Shown one piece after another: positions 37,038 to 45,750 of a stretch of DNA of 64,000 bases; position 1 is the stretch's first letter, and each line of letters starts with the position of its first letter. The translations under genes were made by a program, and so were the position numbers. The notes beneath the pieces are model-generated. The model made no database searches. It saw nothing but the letters and a program-made list of their open reading frames with translations, and was not told the DNA's origin. The DNA is from Massilia sp. CFBP 13721 (lineage in GTDB: Bacteria > Pseudomonadota > Gammaproteobacteria > Burkholderiales > Burkholderiaceae_D), in the NCBI RefSeq assembly GCF_014842025.1, contig NZ_JACYUY010000013.1:95129-159128 (forward strand). The letters are read 5' to 3'.

Positions 37038-37885
37038 ACCTTGCCGGCGTGTGGCCGGTATTCCGGACAGTCGATCTGCAGCAAGCCGCGGTCGTCCAGG
37101 CACACGGCGGTGAGTTTGCCACCCCAGACGCAGCCGCTGTCCAGGCCCACCAGGTTCGGACGCAGGATCAGGCCCAGCGCCGACCAGTGGCCGAAGACCA
37201 CCGTCACGTCCATCGTGCGCCGTCCCGGCAGGTCGAACCAGGGCAGCAGGCCGGAGCCGATCGGGCCGCTCTCGCTTTCCTTGTGTGCGAAATCCATCGT
37301 CCCGTCGGGCAGGCACAGGCGCATGCGCGTGAGGGCGTTGACGATGCAGCGCAGGCGGTCCATGCCAGTGAGATTGTCGTCCCAGCGGTCGGGGTGGTTG
37401 CCGTACATGTTGGCCAAAAAATCGATCCAGCCCTCGCCGCGCAGCACGTCCTCGACTTCGCCCGCCAGCGCCATCGTTTGCGCCGCATCCCATTGCGGCG
37501 CCACGCCGGCATGGACCAGTAGATGGGCGTCGACGAACATCGCCAGTGGCCGCCCGCGCAGCCAGGCCATCAGCGCGTCGCGGTCGGGTGCGGCCAGGAT
37601 CTCGTCGAGGGTATCGGACTTGCCGGCCGCCTGCGCGCCGGCGGCCACCGCCAGCAGGTGCAGGTCGTGGTTGCCGAGCAGGGCTTCCACACGGCCGGCG
37701 CTGCGTTCGGCCAGCGCCTTCATGCGCCGCAGCGCCAGCAGCGATTCCGGCCCACGGTTGATCAGGTCGCCGACGAAAAGAATGCGCGCGTGCGTGTCGG
37801 CGCCGGCGTCCTGGGCAATCTTCTCGAGCAGGGCCTCGGCCTCGTGGGCGCAACCCTGCAGGTCGCCTATGACATAGGTTTTCAT
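37034..37885 (-). CDS. apaH: Symmetrical bis(5'-nucleosyl)-tetraphosphatase
   Basis: Cleaves Ap4A into two ADP. The 283-residue metallophosphatase begins [12 protein letters not shown] and has [10 protein letters not shown] and GNHDLH, the metal-binding motifs of the calcineurin-like fold. An ATG at 37885 is preferred to an upstream TTG. It is convergent with and overlaps the acyltransferase gene by four bases. Confidence 0.95.
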   Translation of the reverse strand: MKTYVIGDLQGCAHEAEALLEKIAQDAGADTHARILFVGDLINRGPESLLALRRMKALAERSAGRVEALLGNHDLHLLAVAAGAQAAGKSDTLDEILAAPDRDALMAWLRGRPLAMFVDAHLLVHAGVAPQWDAAQTMALAGEVEDVLRGEGWIDFLANMYGNHPDRWDDNLTGMDRLRCIVNALTRMRLCLPDGTMDFAHKESESGPIGSGLLPWFDLPGRRTMDVTVVFGHWSALGLILRPNLVGLDSGCVWGGKLTAVCLDDRGLLQIDCPEYRPHAGKV

Positions 37886-38732
37886 GGTTGTGTTCCAGTT
37901 ACCGTCCAATGGGCGACAAATGGCAAATGAATGCCACCGGGGCGCGCTGTGGACGGAGTGTTTGCTTTGGAGGGCATACTAAATGATTTTGCCGGGGTAC
38001 GTTGCCCGATGGGCAGGCGCCTGGACCGCGCGCGGCGGGCAACAGCTTGCCTGCGCAAGCTGCGCCGGTGGCGGCGTGGCGATAAACCGGCGATCGATTA
38101 TCGGCCGTTTGCCGCTGCGGACGAATATGCGTGGCCCGGTTTTGGCGCCAACGGACTGCATAAGCCCGGCATGCGGCTATTGCCAGGCGCGGGCCGGGCA
38201 ATGGAAATGGTATGCCATTGAAGGCGCCGCATCGCAGCCAGGCCTGGCCTGGTCCATCGAAGAAAGGCATGCTCCGAAAACCCTTATGTGTCGACGGGGC
38301 TGTATTTCATGATGGCGCACCGGCAGCGCCATTAGCCGGCCTTAACTGTAAGAGGACCATATCGATGCCGCCATAACGGCAAAGCCCGATCCGATCGCTG
38401 CGAAGCCGGATAGGCGATATCTGTTTCTATTGCTGCTGGAGCATCACTAAAAGGCGCGCCCCGGATTGAGGCGGCTTGCGGGCTGCGCCGATGACAGGTG
38501 TATGAATAGTCGTACCAAGTACACGGATTGCGATAGCCGAATCACCACGCGATCTGGCGCAATTTCCAGCATTGTAGGTAAGGTAAACTGGCGTGTCCGT
38601 GTTGCGGGCGCGTGTTGTATGTATTGTTGTATGTATATACACGGCTAAATGTATCGAGCGCGCCTGACAAAAGAATGCTGCAGCATTGCGCCTGGGCAGC
38701 CGCCCGCCGAGCCATGAAACCGCGGAACCTCC
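37886..38732. other. Gene-free region of about 850 bases
   Basis: No convincing gene. Several ORFs of 60-120 codons exist on both strands but overlap one another, lack good start signals and resemble no family. Visible structures: an 8-bp hairpin at 38043-38062, a 7-bp hairpin at 38312-38332, and a perfect 12-base tandem repeat at 38613-38636. The last 200 bases are more AT-rich than the rest and probably contain the promoter of the glycosyltransferase gene. Confidence 0.6.
38613..38636. repeat. 12-base tandem repeat
   Basis: Two perfect copies of TGTTGTATGTAT lie in an AT-rich stretch about 100 bases upstream of the glycosyltransferase start. Possible operator or promoter spacing element; no known motif. 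Confidence 0.7.
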
Positions 38733-39821
38733 ATGTTTTCATTTTTTGTCAGCTTCGTCTGCTCGGCCCTGCTGACCCTGCTCGTCATCAAGCAGGCGAA
38801 ATTGCATGGACCGGCCCTCGACAGCGATTTCACGAGCGTACAGCGTGCGCATACGCACCTGGTAGCCAGAATCGGCGGATTGCCGATCTATCTGTCGGTG
38901 GTGCTGGCTGCCGCGATCTCGATGTGGCGCGAGCCAATACCATTGCAACTGCTGCCTTGGCTGCTGCTGTGCGCCTTCGTCGCCTTTATCGGCGGCGTGC
39001 TCGAGGACTATACGGGGGCGGTGCGGCCGTCGCGCCGGCTGTTGTTGACGATGGCGGGCGCGACGCTGGCCTATTTTCTGCTCGATGCGAAAATCCAGCG
39101 CATCGACCTGCCATTCGGCCTGGTCATCCTGGCCTCGGGTGCGATCGCACTGCCCCTGACGGTGCTGGCGGTGGCCGGGATTGCGAACGCCGTGAATATC
39201 ATCGACGGCTTCAATGGCCTGGCAAGCATGGTCACGATCTGCATGCTGGTGTCGCTGGCCTATGTAGCCTTGCAGGTGGACGACATGTTCATCCTGATTA
39301 CGGCTTTGATGGTGGCCGGTGCGACGGCGGGCTTCCTGGTCTGGAATTATCCGGTGGGCCTGATTTTCCTCGGCGATGGCGGCGCTTATTTCATCGGTTT
39401 CATGCTCGGCGAGCTGGCCCTGATGCTGGTAATGCGCAACCCGGAAGTGTCGACCTGGTACGCGGCTTTGCTGCTCATTTATCCCGCATTCGAAACGATT
39501 TTTTCTGCTTATCGCCGTATGTTTGTACGCGGAAAATCGCCTGCGGTACCCGACGGTATTCACTTGCATAGCCTTATTTTCAGGCGTATTGTCAGATGGA
39601 CCGTCGGTAAAAAGGAAGCACGTGCGCTGCTCCAGCGAAATGCGCGCACTTCCCCTTATCTGTGGTTGTTTTCACTCATGGCAGTCATCCCTGCTACATT
39701 GTTCTGGCAAAATACCATCGTCTTGATAGTATTCTCTTTATTGTTCGTGATCAGTTATCTATGGCTGTATGCGCGTATTGTTCGATTCAGGTCCCCTAGA
39801 TGGCTGATTTGGCGCAAGTAG
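38733..39821 (+). CDS. WecA/MraY-family undecaprenyl-phosphate sugar-phosphate transferase
   Basis: A 362-residue integral membrane protein with about ten hydrophobic segments. It has the family motifs VARIGGLPIYL, a catalytic acidic pair (here GVLEDYTGAV), NAVNIIDGFNGLA, FLGDGGAYFIGF, and PDGIHLHSLIF near the end. It should transfer a sugar-1-phosphate from a UDP-sugar to undecaprenyl phosphate, starting O-antigen or exopolysaccharide chains. WbpL/WecA-type is more likely than MraY, given no mur genes nearby. It is isolated, with large gaps before it. Confidence 0.9.
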   Translation: MFSFFVSFVCSALLTLLVIKQAKLHGPALDSDFTSVQRAHTHLVARIGGLPIYLSVVLAAAISMWREPIPLQLLPWLLLCAFVAFIGGVLEDYTGAVRPSRRLLLTMAGATLAYFLLDAKIQRIDLPFGLVILASGAIALPLTVLAVAGIANAVNIIDGFNGLASMVTICMLVSLAYVALQVDDMFILITALMVAGATAGFLVWNYPVGLIFLGDGGAYFIGFMLGELALMLVMRNPEVSTWYAALLLIYPAFETIFSAYRRMFVRGKSPAVPDGIHLHSLIFRRIVRWTVGKKEARALLQRNARTSPYLWLFSLMAVIPATLFWQNTIVLIVFSLLFVISYLWLYARIVRFRSPRWLIWRK

Positions 39822-39824
39822 GGC

Positions 39825-39840
39825 TGGCAATTAATTGCCA
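39825..39840. promoter_or_regulatory. Perfect 16-base palindrome upstream of the H-NS gene
   Basis: TGGCAATTAATTGCCA lies about 67 bases before the H-NS start. It is a good candidate for a dimeric repressor operator, or for an autoregulatory H-NS nucleation site because of its AT-rich core. No clear -35/-10 pair could be fixed around it. Confidence 0.5.
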
Positions 39841-39906
39841 ATGTAGTATATTGCGACATTTGGTGAGTTTTCACCTGAATTGGATTAACCCAACTTTCGA
39901 GGAACG

Positions 39907-40221
39907 ATGATGGATCTGTCAAATATGTCGGTTGGCGATTTGCGCAACCTGCAAGAGCAAATCAAGCAGGAAATGAAACAGCGTGAGCATCAGGAGGTGC
40001 AGCAGGCACGCGAGCAGATCCTGGCTATCGCTCAAAAGGTTGGCGTACCGCTGAAAGACCTGATCAATACGCCGGCACGCGGCACTAAAACCGGTTCGGT
40101 CGCAGTGCGTTACCGCCACCCGGACAATTCGTCGCAACAATGGACCGGCCGCGGTCGTCAGCCAAAGTGGGTGAAGGAATGGGTCGAAGGCGGTAAATCG
40201 TTGGATAAACTGCGCGTTTAA
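39907..40221 (+). CDS. H-NS family nucleoid protein
   Basis: A 104-residue H-NS-like protein with an N-terminal oligomerisation helix (about 8-40, heptad-rich) and a C-terminal DNA-binding domain with the AT-hook-like TGRGRQPKW motif (80-88). It silences or structures AT-rich DNA. Start ATG at 39907 (a second ATG follows immediately), with GAGG just upstream. AT-rich leaders at 38.5 and 58.6 kb are possible targets. Confidence 0.93.
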   Translation: MMDLSNMSVGDLRNLQEQIKQEMKQREHQEVQQAREQILAIAQKVGVPLKDLINTPARGTKTGSVAVRYRHPDNSSQQWTGRGRQPKWVKEWVEGGKSLDKLRV

Positions 40222-40405
40222 GTTTTACCTTCGCTTGCCGGCGCTCGCCGGTAACGCACTTCAGCCGGCCATCAGGATTACCCGATGGCCGCGCTTGCCG
40301 CTACAATACCCTCTGTTTTGTCATCCTCTCATCATTTGGCGTTGGCGCCCTCCGTTCTTGCGGACCGGTCGTGCTCGACGGCGCCCGACTCATTCAAGGT
40401 AGAAC

Positions 40406-41791
40406 ATGGTTGCTCTCTCAAAAACGATCTTCAAAGCGTATGACATTCGTGGCGTTATCGACAGCACGCTCGATGCCGGCGTGGCACGCAGCATTGGCCA
40501 GGCCTTTGGCCAGGCTGCCCTGGCCAAGGGAGAGCGCAAGGTCGTGATCGGCCGTGATGGCCGCCTGTCGGGTCCGTCGCTGGCAGCGGCACTAGCCGAA
40601 GGCTTGCAAGCCGCCGGCGTCGACGTCATCGACCTCGGCATGGTCGCCACGCCGATGGTCTATTTCGCCACCAATGTATTGGAAGGCACGCGCTCGGGCA
40701 TCATGGTCACCGGCAGCCACAACCCGCCGGACTACAACGGCTTCAAGATGGTGCTGGCCGGCGAAGCGATCTACGGCGACGCGATCACCGCCCTGTACGA
40801 GAGCATCGAAGCGCACGACGGCAGCAGGGCGGCAACGCAAGGTGGCTACAGCACCCACGATATCCGCGCGGCCTACCTCGAGCGCATCATCGGCGACGTC
40901 AAGGTGGCGCGCCCGATCAAGATCGCGGTCGACTGCGGCAACGGGGTGGCCGGCGCCTTCGCGGGCGACCTGTACCGCGGCATGGGCTGCGAAGTCATGG
41001 AGCTGTTCTGCGAAGTCGACGGCCACTTTCCGAACCACCACCCGGACCCGGCGCACCCGGAAAACCTGCAGGACCTGATCCGCGCGCTGCAGACCAGCGA
41101 CGCCGAGATCGGCCTCGCCTTCGATGGCGACGGCGACCGCCTCGGGATCGTCACCAAGGATGGCCACATCATCTATCCGGACCGCCAGATGATGCTGTTC
41201 GCGGCGGACGTGTTGTCGCGCAACCCAGGCGCCGAGATCCTGTACGACGTCAAGTGCACGCGCCACCTGGCGCCGTACATCGAACAGCACGGCGGCCGTC
41301 CGCTGATGTACAAGACCGGCCACTCGCTGGTGAAGGCCAAGCTGCGCGAAACCGGTGCCCCGCTGGGCGGCGAAATGAGCGGCCACATTTTCTTCAAGGA
41401 CCGCTGGTACGGCTTCGACGACGGCCTGTATTCGGGCGCGCGCATGCTCGAGCTGCTGACGAAAACGGACGACCCGTCGGCGCTCTTGAATGCGCTGCCG
41501 ATGGCGATCAGCACGCCGGAACTGCACCTGCAGCTGCAGGAAGGCGAGAACGTCGCCCTGATCGACAAGCTGCGTACCGACGCGACCTTCCCGACCTCGG
41601 AAAAGATCAACGACATCGACGGCCTGCGTGTCGAATACGCGGACGGTTTCGGCCTGGCCCGCTCGTCGAACACGACCCCGGTCGTGGTGCTGCGTTTCGA
41701 AGGCGAGAGCCCGGAAGCGCTGGCGCGCATCCAGGACGAGTTCCGCAGCGTGATCCTGGCCGCCAAGCCGGACGCCACACTGCCGTTCTGA
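40406..41791 (+). CDS. Phosphomannomutase/phosphoglucomutase
   Basis: A 461-residue alpha-D-phosphohexomutase of the AlgC/ManB type. It interconverts Man-6-P/Man-1-P and Glc-6-P/Glc-1-P for LPS, exopolysaccharide and nucleotide-sugar supply. It has the active-site phosphoserine Ser104 in TGSHNPPDYNG, the Mg2+ loop DGDGDR (240-245), and the sugar motif GEMSGHIFF. It is followed after 12 bases by waaC. Confidence 0.95.
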   Translation: MVALSKTIFKAYDIRGVIDSTLDAGVARSIGQAFGQAALAKGERKVVIGRDGRLSGPSLAAALAEGLQAAGVDVIDLGMVATPMVYFATNVLEGTRSGIMVTGSHNPPDYNGFKMVLAGEAIYGDAITALYESIEAHDGSRAATQGGYSTHDIRAAYLERIIGDVKVARPIKIAVDCGNGVAGAFAGDLYRGMGCEVMELFCEVDGHFPNHHPDPAHPENLQDLIRALQTSDAEIGLAFDGDGDRLGIVTKDGHIIYPDRQMMLFAADVLSRNPGAEILYDVKCTRHLAPYIEQHGGRPLMYKTGHSLVKAKLRETGAPLGGEMSGHIFFKDRWYGFDDGLYSGARMLELLTKTDDPSALLNALPMAISTPELHLQLQEGENVALIDKLRTDATFPTSEKINDIDGLRVEYADGFGLARSSNTTPVVVLRFEGESPEALARIQDEFRSVILAAKPDATLPF

Positions 41792-41803
41792 AGCGGGCCT
41801 GGC

Positions 41804-42784
41804 GTGAAGATTTTATTGGTGCGGGTGTCGTCCTTGGGCGACGTCCTGCATAACCTGCCGATGGTGGCCGACATCCTGCGCCACCATCCGCAAGCGACGA
41901 TCGACTGGGTGGTCGAAGAGGGCTATGTCAGCCTGGTACGCCTGAACCCCCACGTGCGGCGCATCATCCCATTCGCCCTGCGGCGCTGGCGCAAGGGTTT
42001 ACGCAACCCGTCCGTGCGCGCCGAGATCAAGGCCTTCTTCGCCACCCTGCGCGCGGAAGAATACGATGTCGTGTTCGACACCCAGGGACTATTGAAAACC
42101 GGCGTCGTCATGGGCGCCGCGCGCGTTACCCGCGGTGGGCGCAAGGTGGGGCTGGCCAACGGCAGCGAAGGCTCGGGTTACGAGGGCATCTCGCGCCTGT
42201 TCCATACCCAGAGCATTCCGCTCGACCCGCGCACGCACGCGGTGGCGCGCGGACGCCTGGTTGCCGGCGCCGCGCTCGGCTACGCGGTCGACACGCCGCC
42301 GGACTTTGGCCTGCCGCCGCCCACGGCTGCCGGTCGCCCCGACTGGCTGCCGCGCGAGGATTACGCCGTCTTCTTCCACGGCACCGCGCGCGACGCCAAG
42401 AAGTGGGCGCCCGCCAACTGGATCGCCACCGGCCAGGCGCTGTCGCCGATGCCGGTGCTGCTGCCCTGGGGTTCCGAGGGCGAGAATCGCGAAGCCGAGG
42501 CGCTGGCTGCGCAACTGCCGAACGCGCGCGTGCTGCCCAAGTTGTCGATGATGGACGCTGTGGTCGTGGCGCAGCAGGCGGCGCTGGCGATCGGCGTCGA
42601 CACCGGCCTGACCCACATCGCCGCCGCCTTTTACCGGCCGACGGTGGAGATCTATGCCGACTCGCCCAAGTGGAAGACCGAGGGCAACTGGTCGCTACGT
42701 ATCGTCAACCTGGGCGACAAGGGCGCACCGCCGTCCGCCGAAGCCGTGATCGCCGCCGCGCGCGGCCTCCTGGAGACGCGTTGA
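41804..42784 (+). CDS. waaC: LPS heptosyltransferase I
   Basis: Adds the first heptose to Kdo2-lipid A at the inner membrane. The 326-residue GT9 protein begins KILLVRVSSLGDVLHNLP. It has GLLKTG-type and AARDAKKWAP motifs, with GVDTGLTHIAAAF near 266-278 (donor site). GTG start. It overlaps waaA by four bases (TTGA). Confidence 0.95.
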   Translation: MKILLVRVSSLGDVLHNLPMVADILRHHPQATIDWVVEEGYVSLVRLNPHVRRIIPFALRRWRKGLRNPSVRAEIKAFFATLRAEEYDVVFDTQGLLKTGVVMGAARVTRGGRKVGLANGSEGSGYEGISRLFHTQSIPLDPRTHAVARGRLVAGAALGYAVDTPPDFGLPPPTAAGRPDWLPREDYAVFFHGTARDAKKWAPANWIATGQALSPMPVLLPWGSEGENREAEALAAQLPNARVLPKLSMMDAVVVAQQAALAIGVDTGLTHIAAAFYRPTVEIYADSPKWKTEGNWSLRIVNLGDKGAPPSAEAVIAAARGLLETR

Positions 42785-44049
42785 ACCGGTCCCTGTATTC
42801 CTTCCTGTGGTGGCTGGCGCTGCCGCTGGTGCTGGCGCGCCTGTGGTGGCGCGGGCGCAAGGAGCCGGGTTATCGCGCGCACCTGGGCGAACGCCTGGGC
42901 TTCTACGGCACGCCCCTGGCGCCGCGCCCGACCTTCATGGTGCACGCGGTTTCGGTGGGCGAGACGCGCGCCGCCGAGCCGCTGGTGGAAGCCTTGCTCG
43001 CGGGCTGGCCCGACAGCCGCGTGCTCCTGACCCACATGACGCCAACCGGGCGCGCCACCGGCCGCGCCCTGTTCGCGCGCCACGGCGAACGCGTGATCCA
43101 GTCTTATCTGCCCTACGACACCGGCTTCATGGTGCGCCGCTTCCTGCGCCACTTCGCGCCGCGCATCTGCATCCTGATGGAGACCGAAGTCTGGCCGAAC
43201 TTGATCGCCGGCTGCGCCGCGCAACAGGTGCCGGTGGCGCTGGTGAACGCGCGCCTGTCCGAGCGCTCGCTGCGTCGTGGCCAGAAGTTCGGCGGCTTGA
43301 TGGGAGAAGCGGCGCGCGCCATCACGACGGTCGCCGCGCAGACCGAGGCCGATGCCGCGCGCATCCGCTCGCTCGGCGCGCCGCGCGTCGCCGTCACCGG
43401 CAGCATCAAGTTCGACGTAGTGCCGCCACAGGCCGCACTCGACCTCGGCGCCTGGCTGCGCACGCATTTTGCAAGCCGCCCGGTACTGCTGTGCGCCAGC
43501 ACGCGCGAAGGCGAAGAGGAGCTGATCCTCGACGCCTATGCCCGTTTGAAAGGTCGTCCGGCCGGCATGCTGCTGGCGATCGTGCCGCGCCACCCGCAGC
43601 GCTTCGACGAGGTCGAACAACTGGTGCGGGGGCGTGGCCTCTCCGTCCAGCGGCGTTCGGCGATGACGGGCGCGCCGCTCGACGCCGACGTCCTGCTGGG
43701 CGACTCGATGGGTGAAATGTTCGCCTACTACGCCGCCTGCGACTGCGCCTATATCGGCGGCAGCCTGCTGCCGCTGGGCGGGCAGAACCTGATCGAGGCC
43801 TGCGCGCTCGGCAAGCCGGTACTCGTTGGCGAGCACACCTTCAACTTCCTGGACGCGACTGAACAAGCGGTCGCGGCCGGCGCAGCGCTGCGTGTGCCCG
43901 ATGCGGACAGGCTGCTGCAACAGGCCGTTCGCCTCTTATGCGACCCGTATGCGCGCACGCAAATGGGCACCAATGCGGCCGGATTTGCAAGCATGCACCG
44001 TGGCGCGACCCTGCGCACTGTTGAACTCCTGCAACGGGAATTCGAGTAG
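42781..44049 (+). CDS. waaA: 3-deoxy-D-manno-octulosonic acid transferase
   Basis: Transfers Kdo from CMP-Kdo to lipid A precursor. The 422-residue protein has an N-terminal membrane anchor (about 5-23), the KDO-transferase motif VSVGETRAAEPL with catalytic Glu61, METEVWPNL, and the C-terminal donor domain with GGSLLPLGGQNLIEA. The start TTG at 42781 is supported by GGAG five bases before and overlaps the waaC stop. Longer in-frame reading in the preceding gene is a shadow. Confidence 0.94.
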   Translation: MNRSLYSFLWWLALPLVLARLWWRGRKEPGYRAHLGERLGFYGTPLAPRPTFMVHAVSVGETRAAEPLVEALLAGWPDSRVLLTHMTPTGRATGRALFARHGERVIQSYLPYDTGFMVRRFLRHFAPRICILMETEVWPNLIAGCAAQQVPVALVNARLSERSLRRGQKFGGLMGEAARAITTVAAQTEADAARIRSLGAPRVAVTGSIKFDVVPPQAALDLGAWLRTHFASRPVLLCASTREGEEELILDAYARLKGRPAGMLLAIVPRHPQRFDEVEQLVRGRGLSVQRRSAMTGAPLDADVLLGDSMGEMFAYYAACDCAYIGGSLLPLGGQNLIEACALGKPVLVGEHTFNFLDATEQAVAAGAALRVPDADRLLQQAVRLLCDPYARTQMGTNAAGFASMHRGATLRTVELLQREFE

Positions 44050-44095
44050 GTTTTGATACCATTGCTCTTTGAGTTCGGTAGAAAAGGGGGCGCGC

Positions 44096-44635
44096 ATGTC
44101 GTCGTTAAATTACCCGGGGCCACACGGCAGCGGCAAGCCGATGGCCATGATGGCGCAGGGCGCAGCCGACGGCGCCGATGACGGTTTCTATGGTTCCACG
44201 GGCGCGCCTGCCTTGCCGACGGTCGTCACCAAGCTGGGTGAGCTGCATTTCTTCGTGCGCTATTCGCTGCGCGAATACACCGCTTTCATGTGGCAGCACG
44301 GCGGCTTCCTGATCCGCCGCCGCCGCATCCGCTGGCCGGCCAGCCTCTACCTGCGCATCAAGAGCACCGCCAGCGCGGCCCTGAATTTCGTACTGCTCGG
44401 GCGCGGCCGCCGCACTTACGAATTCACCATCGACGAACACGGCATCGTGCGCACCAGCGGCGGCGTGACCCTGATTAACTGGGCCGACGTGATGGCCGTG
44501 CGCACCTATTCGCGCGGCTTCATGATGGTGCTGAAACGCGGGACGCTGCCGATTCCGTATCGCTGCCTGAACGAGGCGCAGCGTGGGGCGATGCGTGGGC
44601 TGGTGGAGGCGCGGCGGGATCATTATTTGAATTAG
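44096..44635 (+). CDS. YcxB-like domain protein
   Basis: A 179-residue protein. After a Gly/Ala-rich N-terminus and a basic hydrophobic central region (FFVRYSLREYTAFMWQHGGF; IRRRRIRW), the C-terminus has the YcxB-like pattern YEFTIDEHGIVRTS, then INWADVMAVRTYSRGFMMVL. The start ATG follows AAGGGGG. The role of YcxB proteins is unknown; membrane association is likely but no clear hydrophobic helix of full length is seen. Confidence 0.82.
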   Translation: MSSLNYPGPHGSGKPMAMMAQGAADGADDGFYGSTGAPALPTVVTKLGELHFFVRYSLREYTAFMWQHGGFLIRRRRIRWPASLYLRIKSTASAALNFVLLGRGRRTYEFTIDEHGIVRTSGGVTLINWADVMAVRTYSRGFMMVLKRGTLPIPYRCLNEAQRGAMRGLVEARRDHYLN

Positions 44636-44655
44636 TGTGCGGCGTGCACGTGTGC

Positions 44656-44759
44656 GTTGAACGCGTGGGCGGCAAAGCCGCCCACCTTACGTCCCTTCGT
44701 TACAGTGTATCTATGATCCGTAAGGTGGGCGGGTCTCCCGCCCACGCGTTCAACCAACC
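44656..44759. repeat. REP/BIME-like inverted repeat, copy 6
   Basis: Two units with heads facing each other: an inverted unit (44656-44690, centre GGCAAAGCC) and a forward unit (44720-44759) of the same sequence type as copy 5, including the CAACCAACC tail. The order is opposite to copies 3-5. It lies between the YcxB gene and the convergent metalloprotease gene. Confidence 0.9.
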
Positions 44760-44782
44760 ATCGTTTAATCGCACAGAACGAA

Positions 44783-45709
44783 TCAATCGGTGAACAACAC
44801 CGGCATCTCATGCGACCTGCGCCGCAACTCCAGCCGCGCCCCATCATAATCCGCATATACAGAACCAACGACCGCCCAGAAGCGCGGACTGTGGTTCATC
44901 TCGCGCAGGTGCGCCAGTTCGTGCACGACGACGTAATCGAGCAGCGGCAGCGCGTAATGCACCAGGCGCCAGTTCAGGCGAATGCTGCCGCCGATGGTGC
45001 ACGAACCCCAGCGCGTGCCGGCCGACGATAAGGTCAGCGCGCTGTAGCGCACGTCCAGCTGTGGCGCATAGAAATCGAGGCGTTCGGTAAACAGGCGTTT
45101 CGCTTCGGCCTGGAACCAGATCTTGATGCGCTCCTTGAGCTGCCACTCCGACAGCCCCGGCGTGACGCCGACCTGCAATTCACGCGTCTCGGCATCGAAC
45201 ACGCAATGGCTGCGCCGCGCCGGCTGCAGGCGCAGCGTGATCTCGCCACCGAGATAGGGCAGGCGCGCGCCGTCTTCCCACACCAGCGGCGCGCGTTCGG
45301 CGCGTTTCGCGCGGCGCTCGCCGCGTTCGTGCAGCTTGGTCAGGATCCAGCGCTGCTTGGCGCGGATCGCGTTGTCGATCTCGGGCAGGATGGCGCGCCG
45401 CGGCGCCGTCACGTGCAGGCCGTCGTCGTCGATCATGAAGCCGATCGAGCGCCGCGCCGAACGTTTCAGTTCATAGTCCACGGCGTAGTGACCGAGCACG
45501 ATGCGCCGTAGCGGCGGGTCGTCGGCGGTGCGTGGCGGGGAGGGCAAGGTAATGCGGGGCGGGCTGGGCGGGGCCTTGAACAGCGGCTGCGGCGGCACCG
45601 GCTTTGTGGCCGGCGCCGGCGGCGCCAGCACGCGCTGGAAGGGTTCCGGCATGCTGGCCGCTTGTGCGAACAAATCGAGTTGGGGCCCGGCGATCTTGGG
45701 GGAAGTCAT
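44783..45709 (-). CDS. YgjP-type (DUF45) zinc metallopeptidase
   Basis: A 308-residue protein with a Pro-rich N-terminal region (about 1-60) and a C-terminal M48-like domain. The zinc motif is VVVHELAHLREMNH (HELAH near residues 262-266, third ligand His later), preceded by RWGSCTIGGSIRLNWRLV. The family (SprT/YgjP-like) is implicated in protein turnover; the substrate is unknown. The ATG at 45709 is chosen; the Pro-rich upstream extension in the same frame is not supported. Confidence 0.88.
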   Translation of the reverse strand: MTSPKIAGPQLDLFAQAASMPEPFQRVLAPPAPATKPVPPQPLFKAPPSPPRITLPSPPRTADDPPLRRIVLGHYAVDYELKRSARRSIGFMIDDDGLHVTAPRRAILPEIDNAIRAKQRWILTKLHERGERRAKRAERAPLVWEDGARLPYLGGEITLRLQPARRSHCVFDAETRELQVGVTPGLSEWQLKERIKIWFQAEAKRLFTERLDFYAPQLDVRYSALTLSSAGTRWGSCTIGGSIRLNWRLVHYALPLLDYVVVHELAHLREMNHSPRFWAVVGSVYADYDGARLELRRRSHEMPVLFTD

Positions 45710-45750
45710 GTCATGCGCTGGAGGTGCTTTGATCAGGGCGCCAACTTCGT

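Noticed and set aside
34725..37853. 1042-codon open frame on the minus strand
   Set aside because: It runs antisense through pyrB, pyrC', the acyltransferase and apaH, all clear genes; it is a product of high GC and codon bias.
37983..38312. 109-codon plus-strand frame in the gene-free region
   Set aside because: No family, no good ribosome binding site, overlaps other equally plausible frames on both strands.
42403..42780. N-terminal extension of waaA
   Set aside because: Overlaps waaC in another frame; TTG at 42781 has a Shine-Dalgarno and gives the normal protein start.
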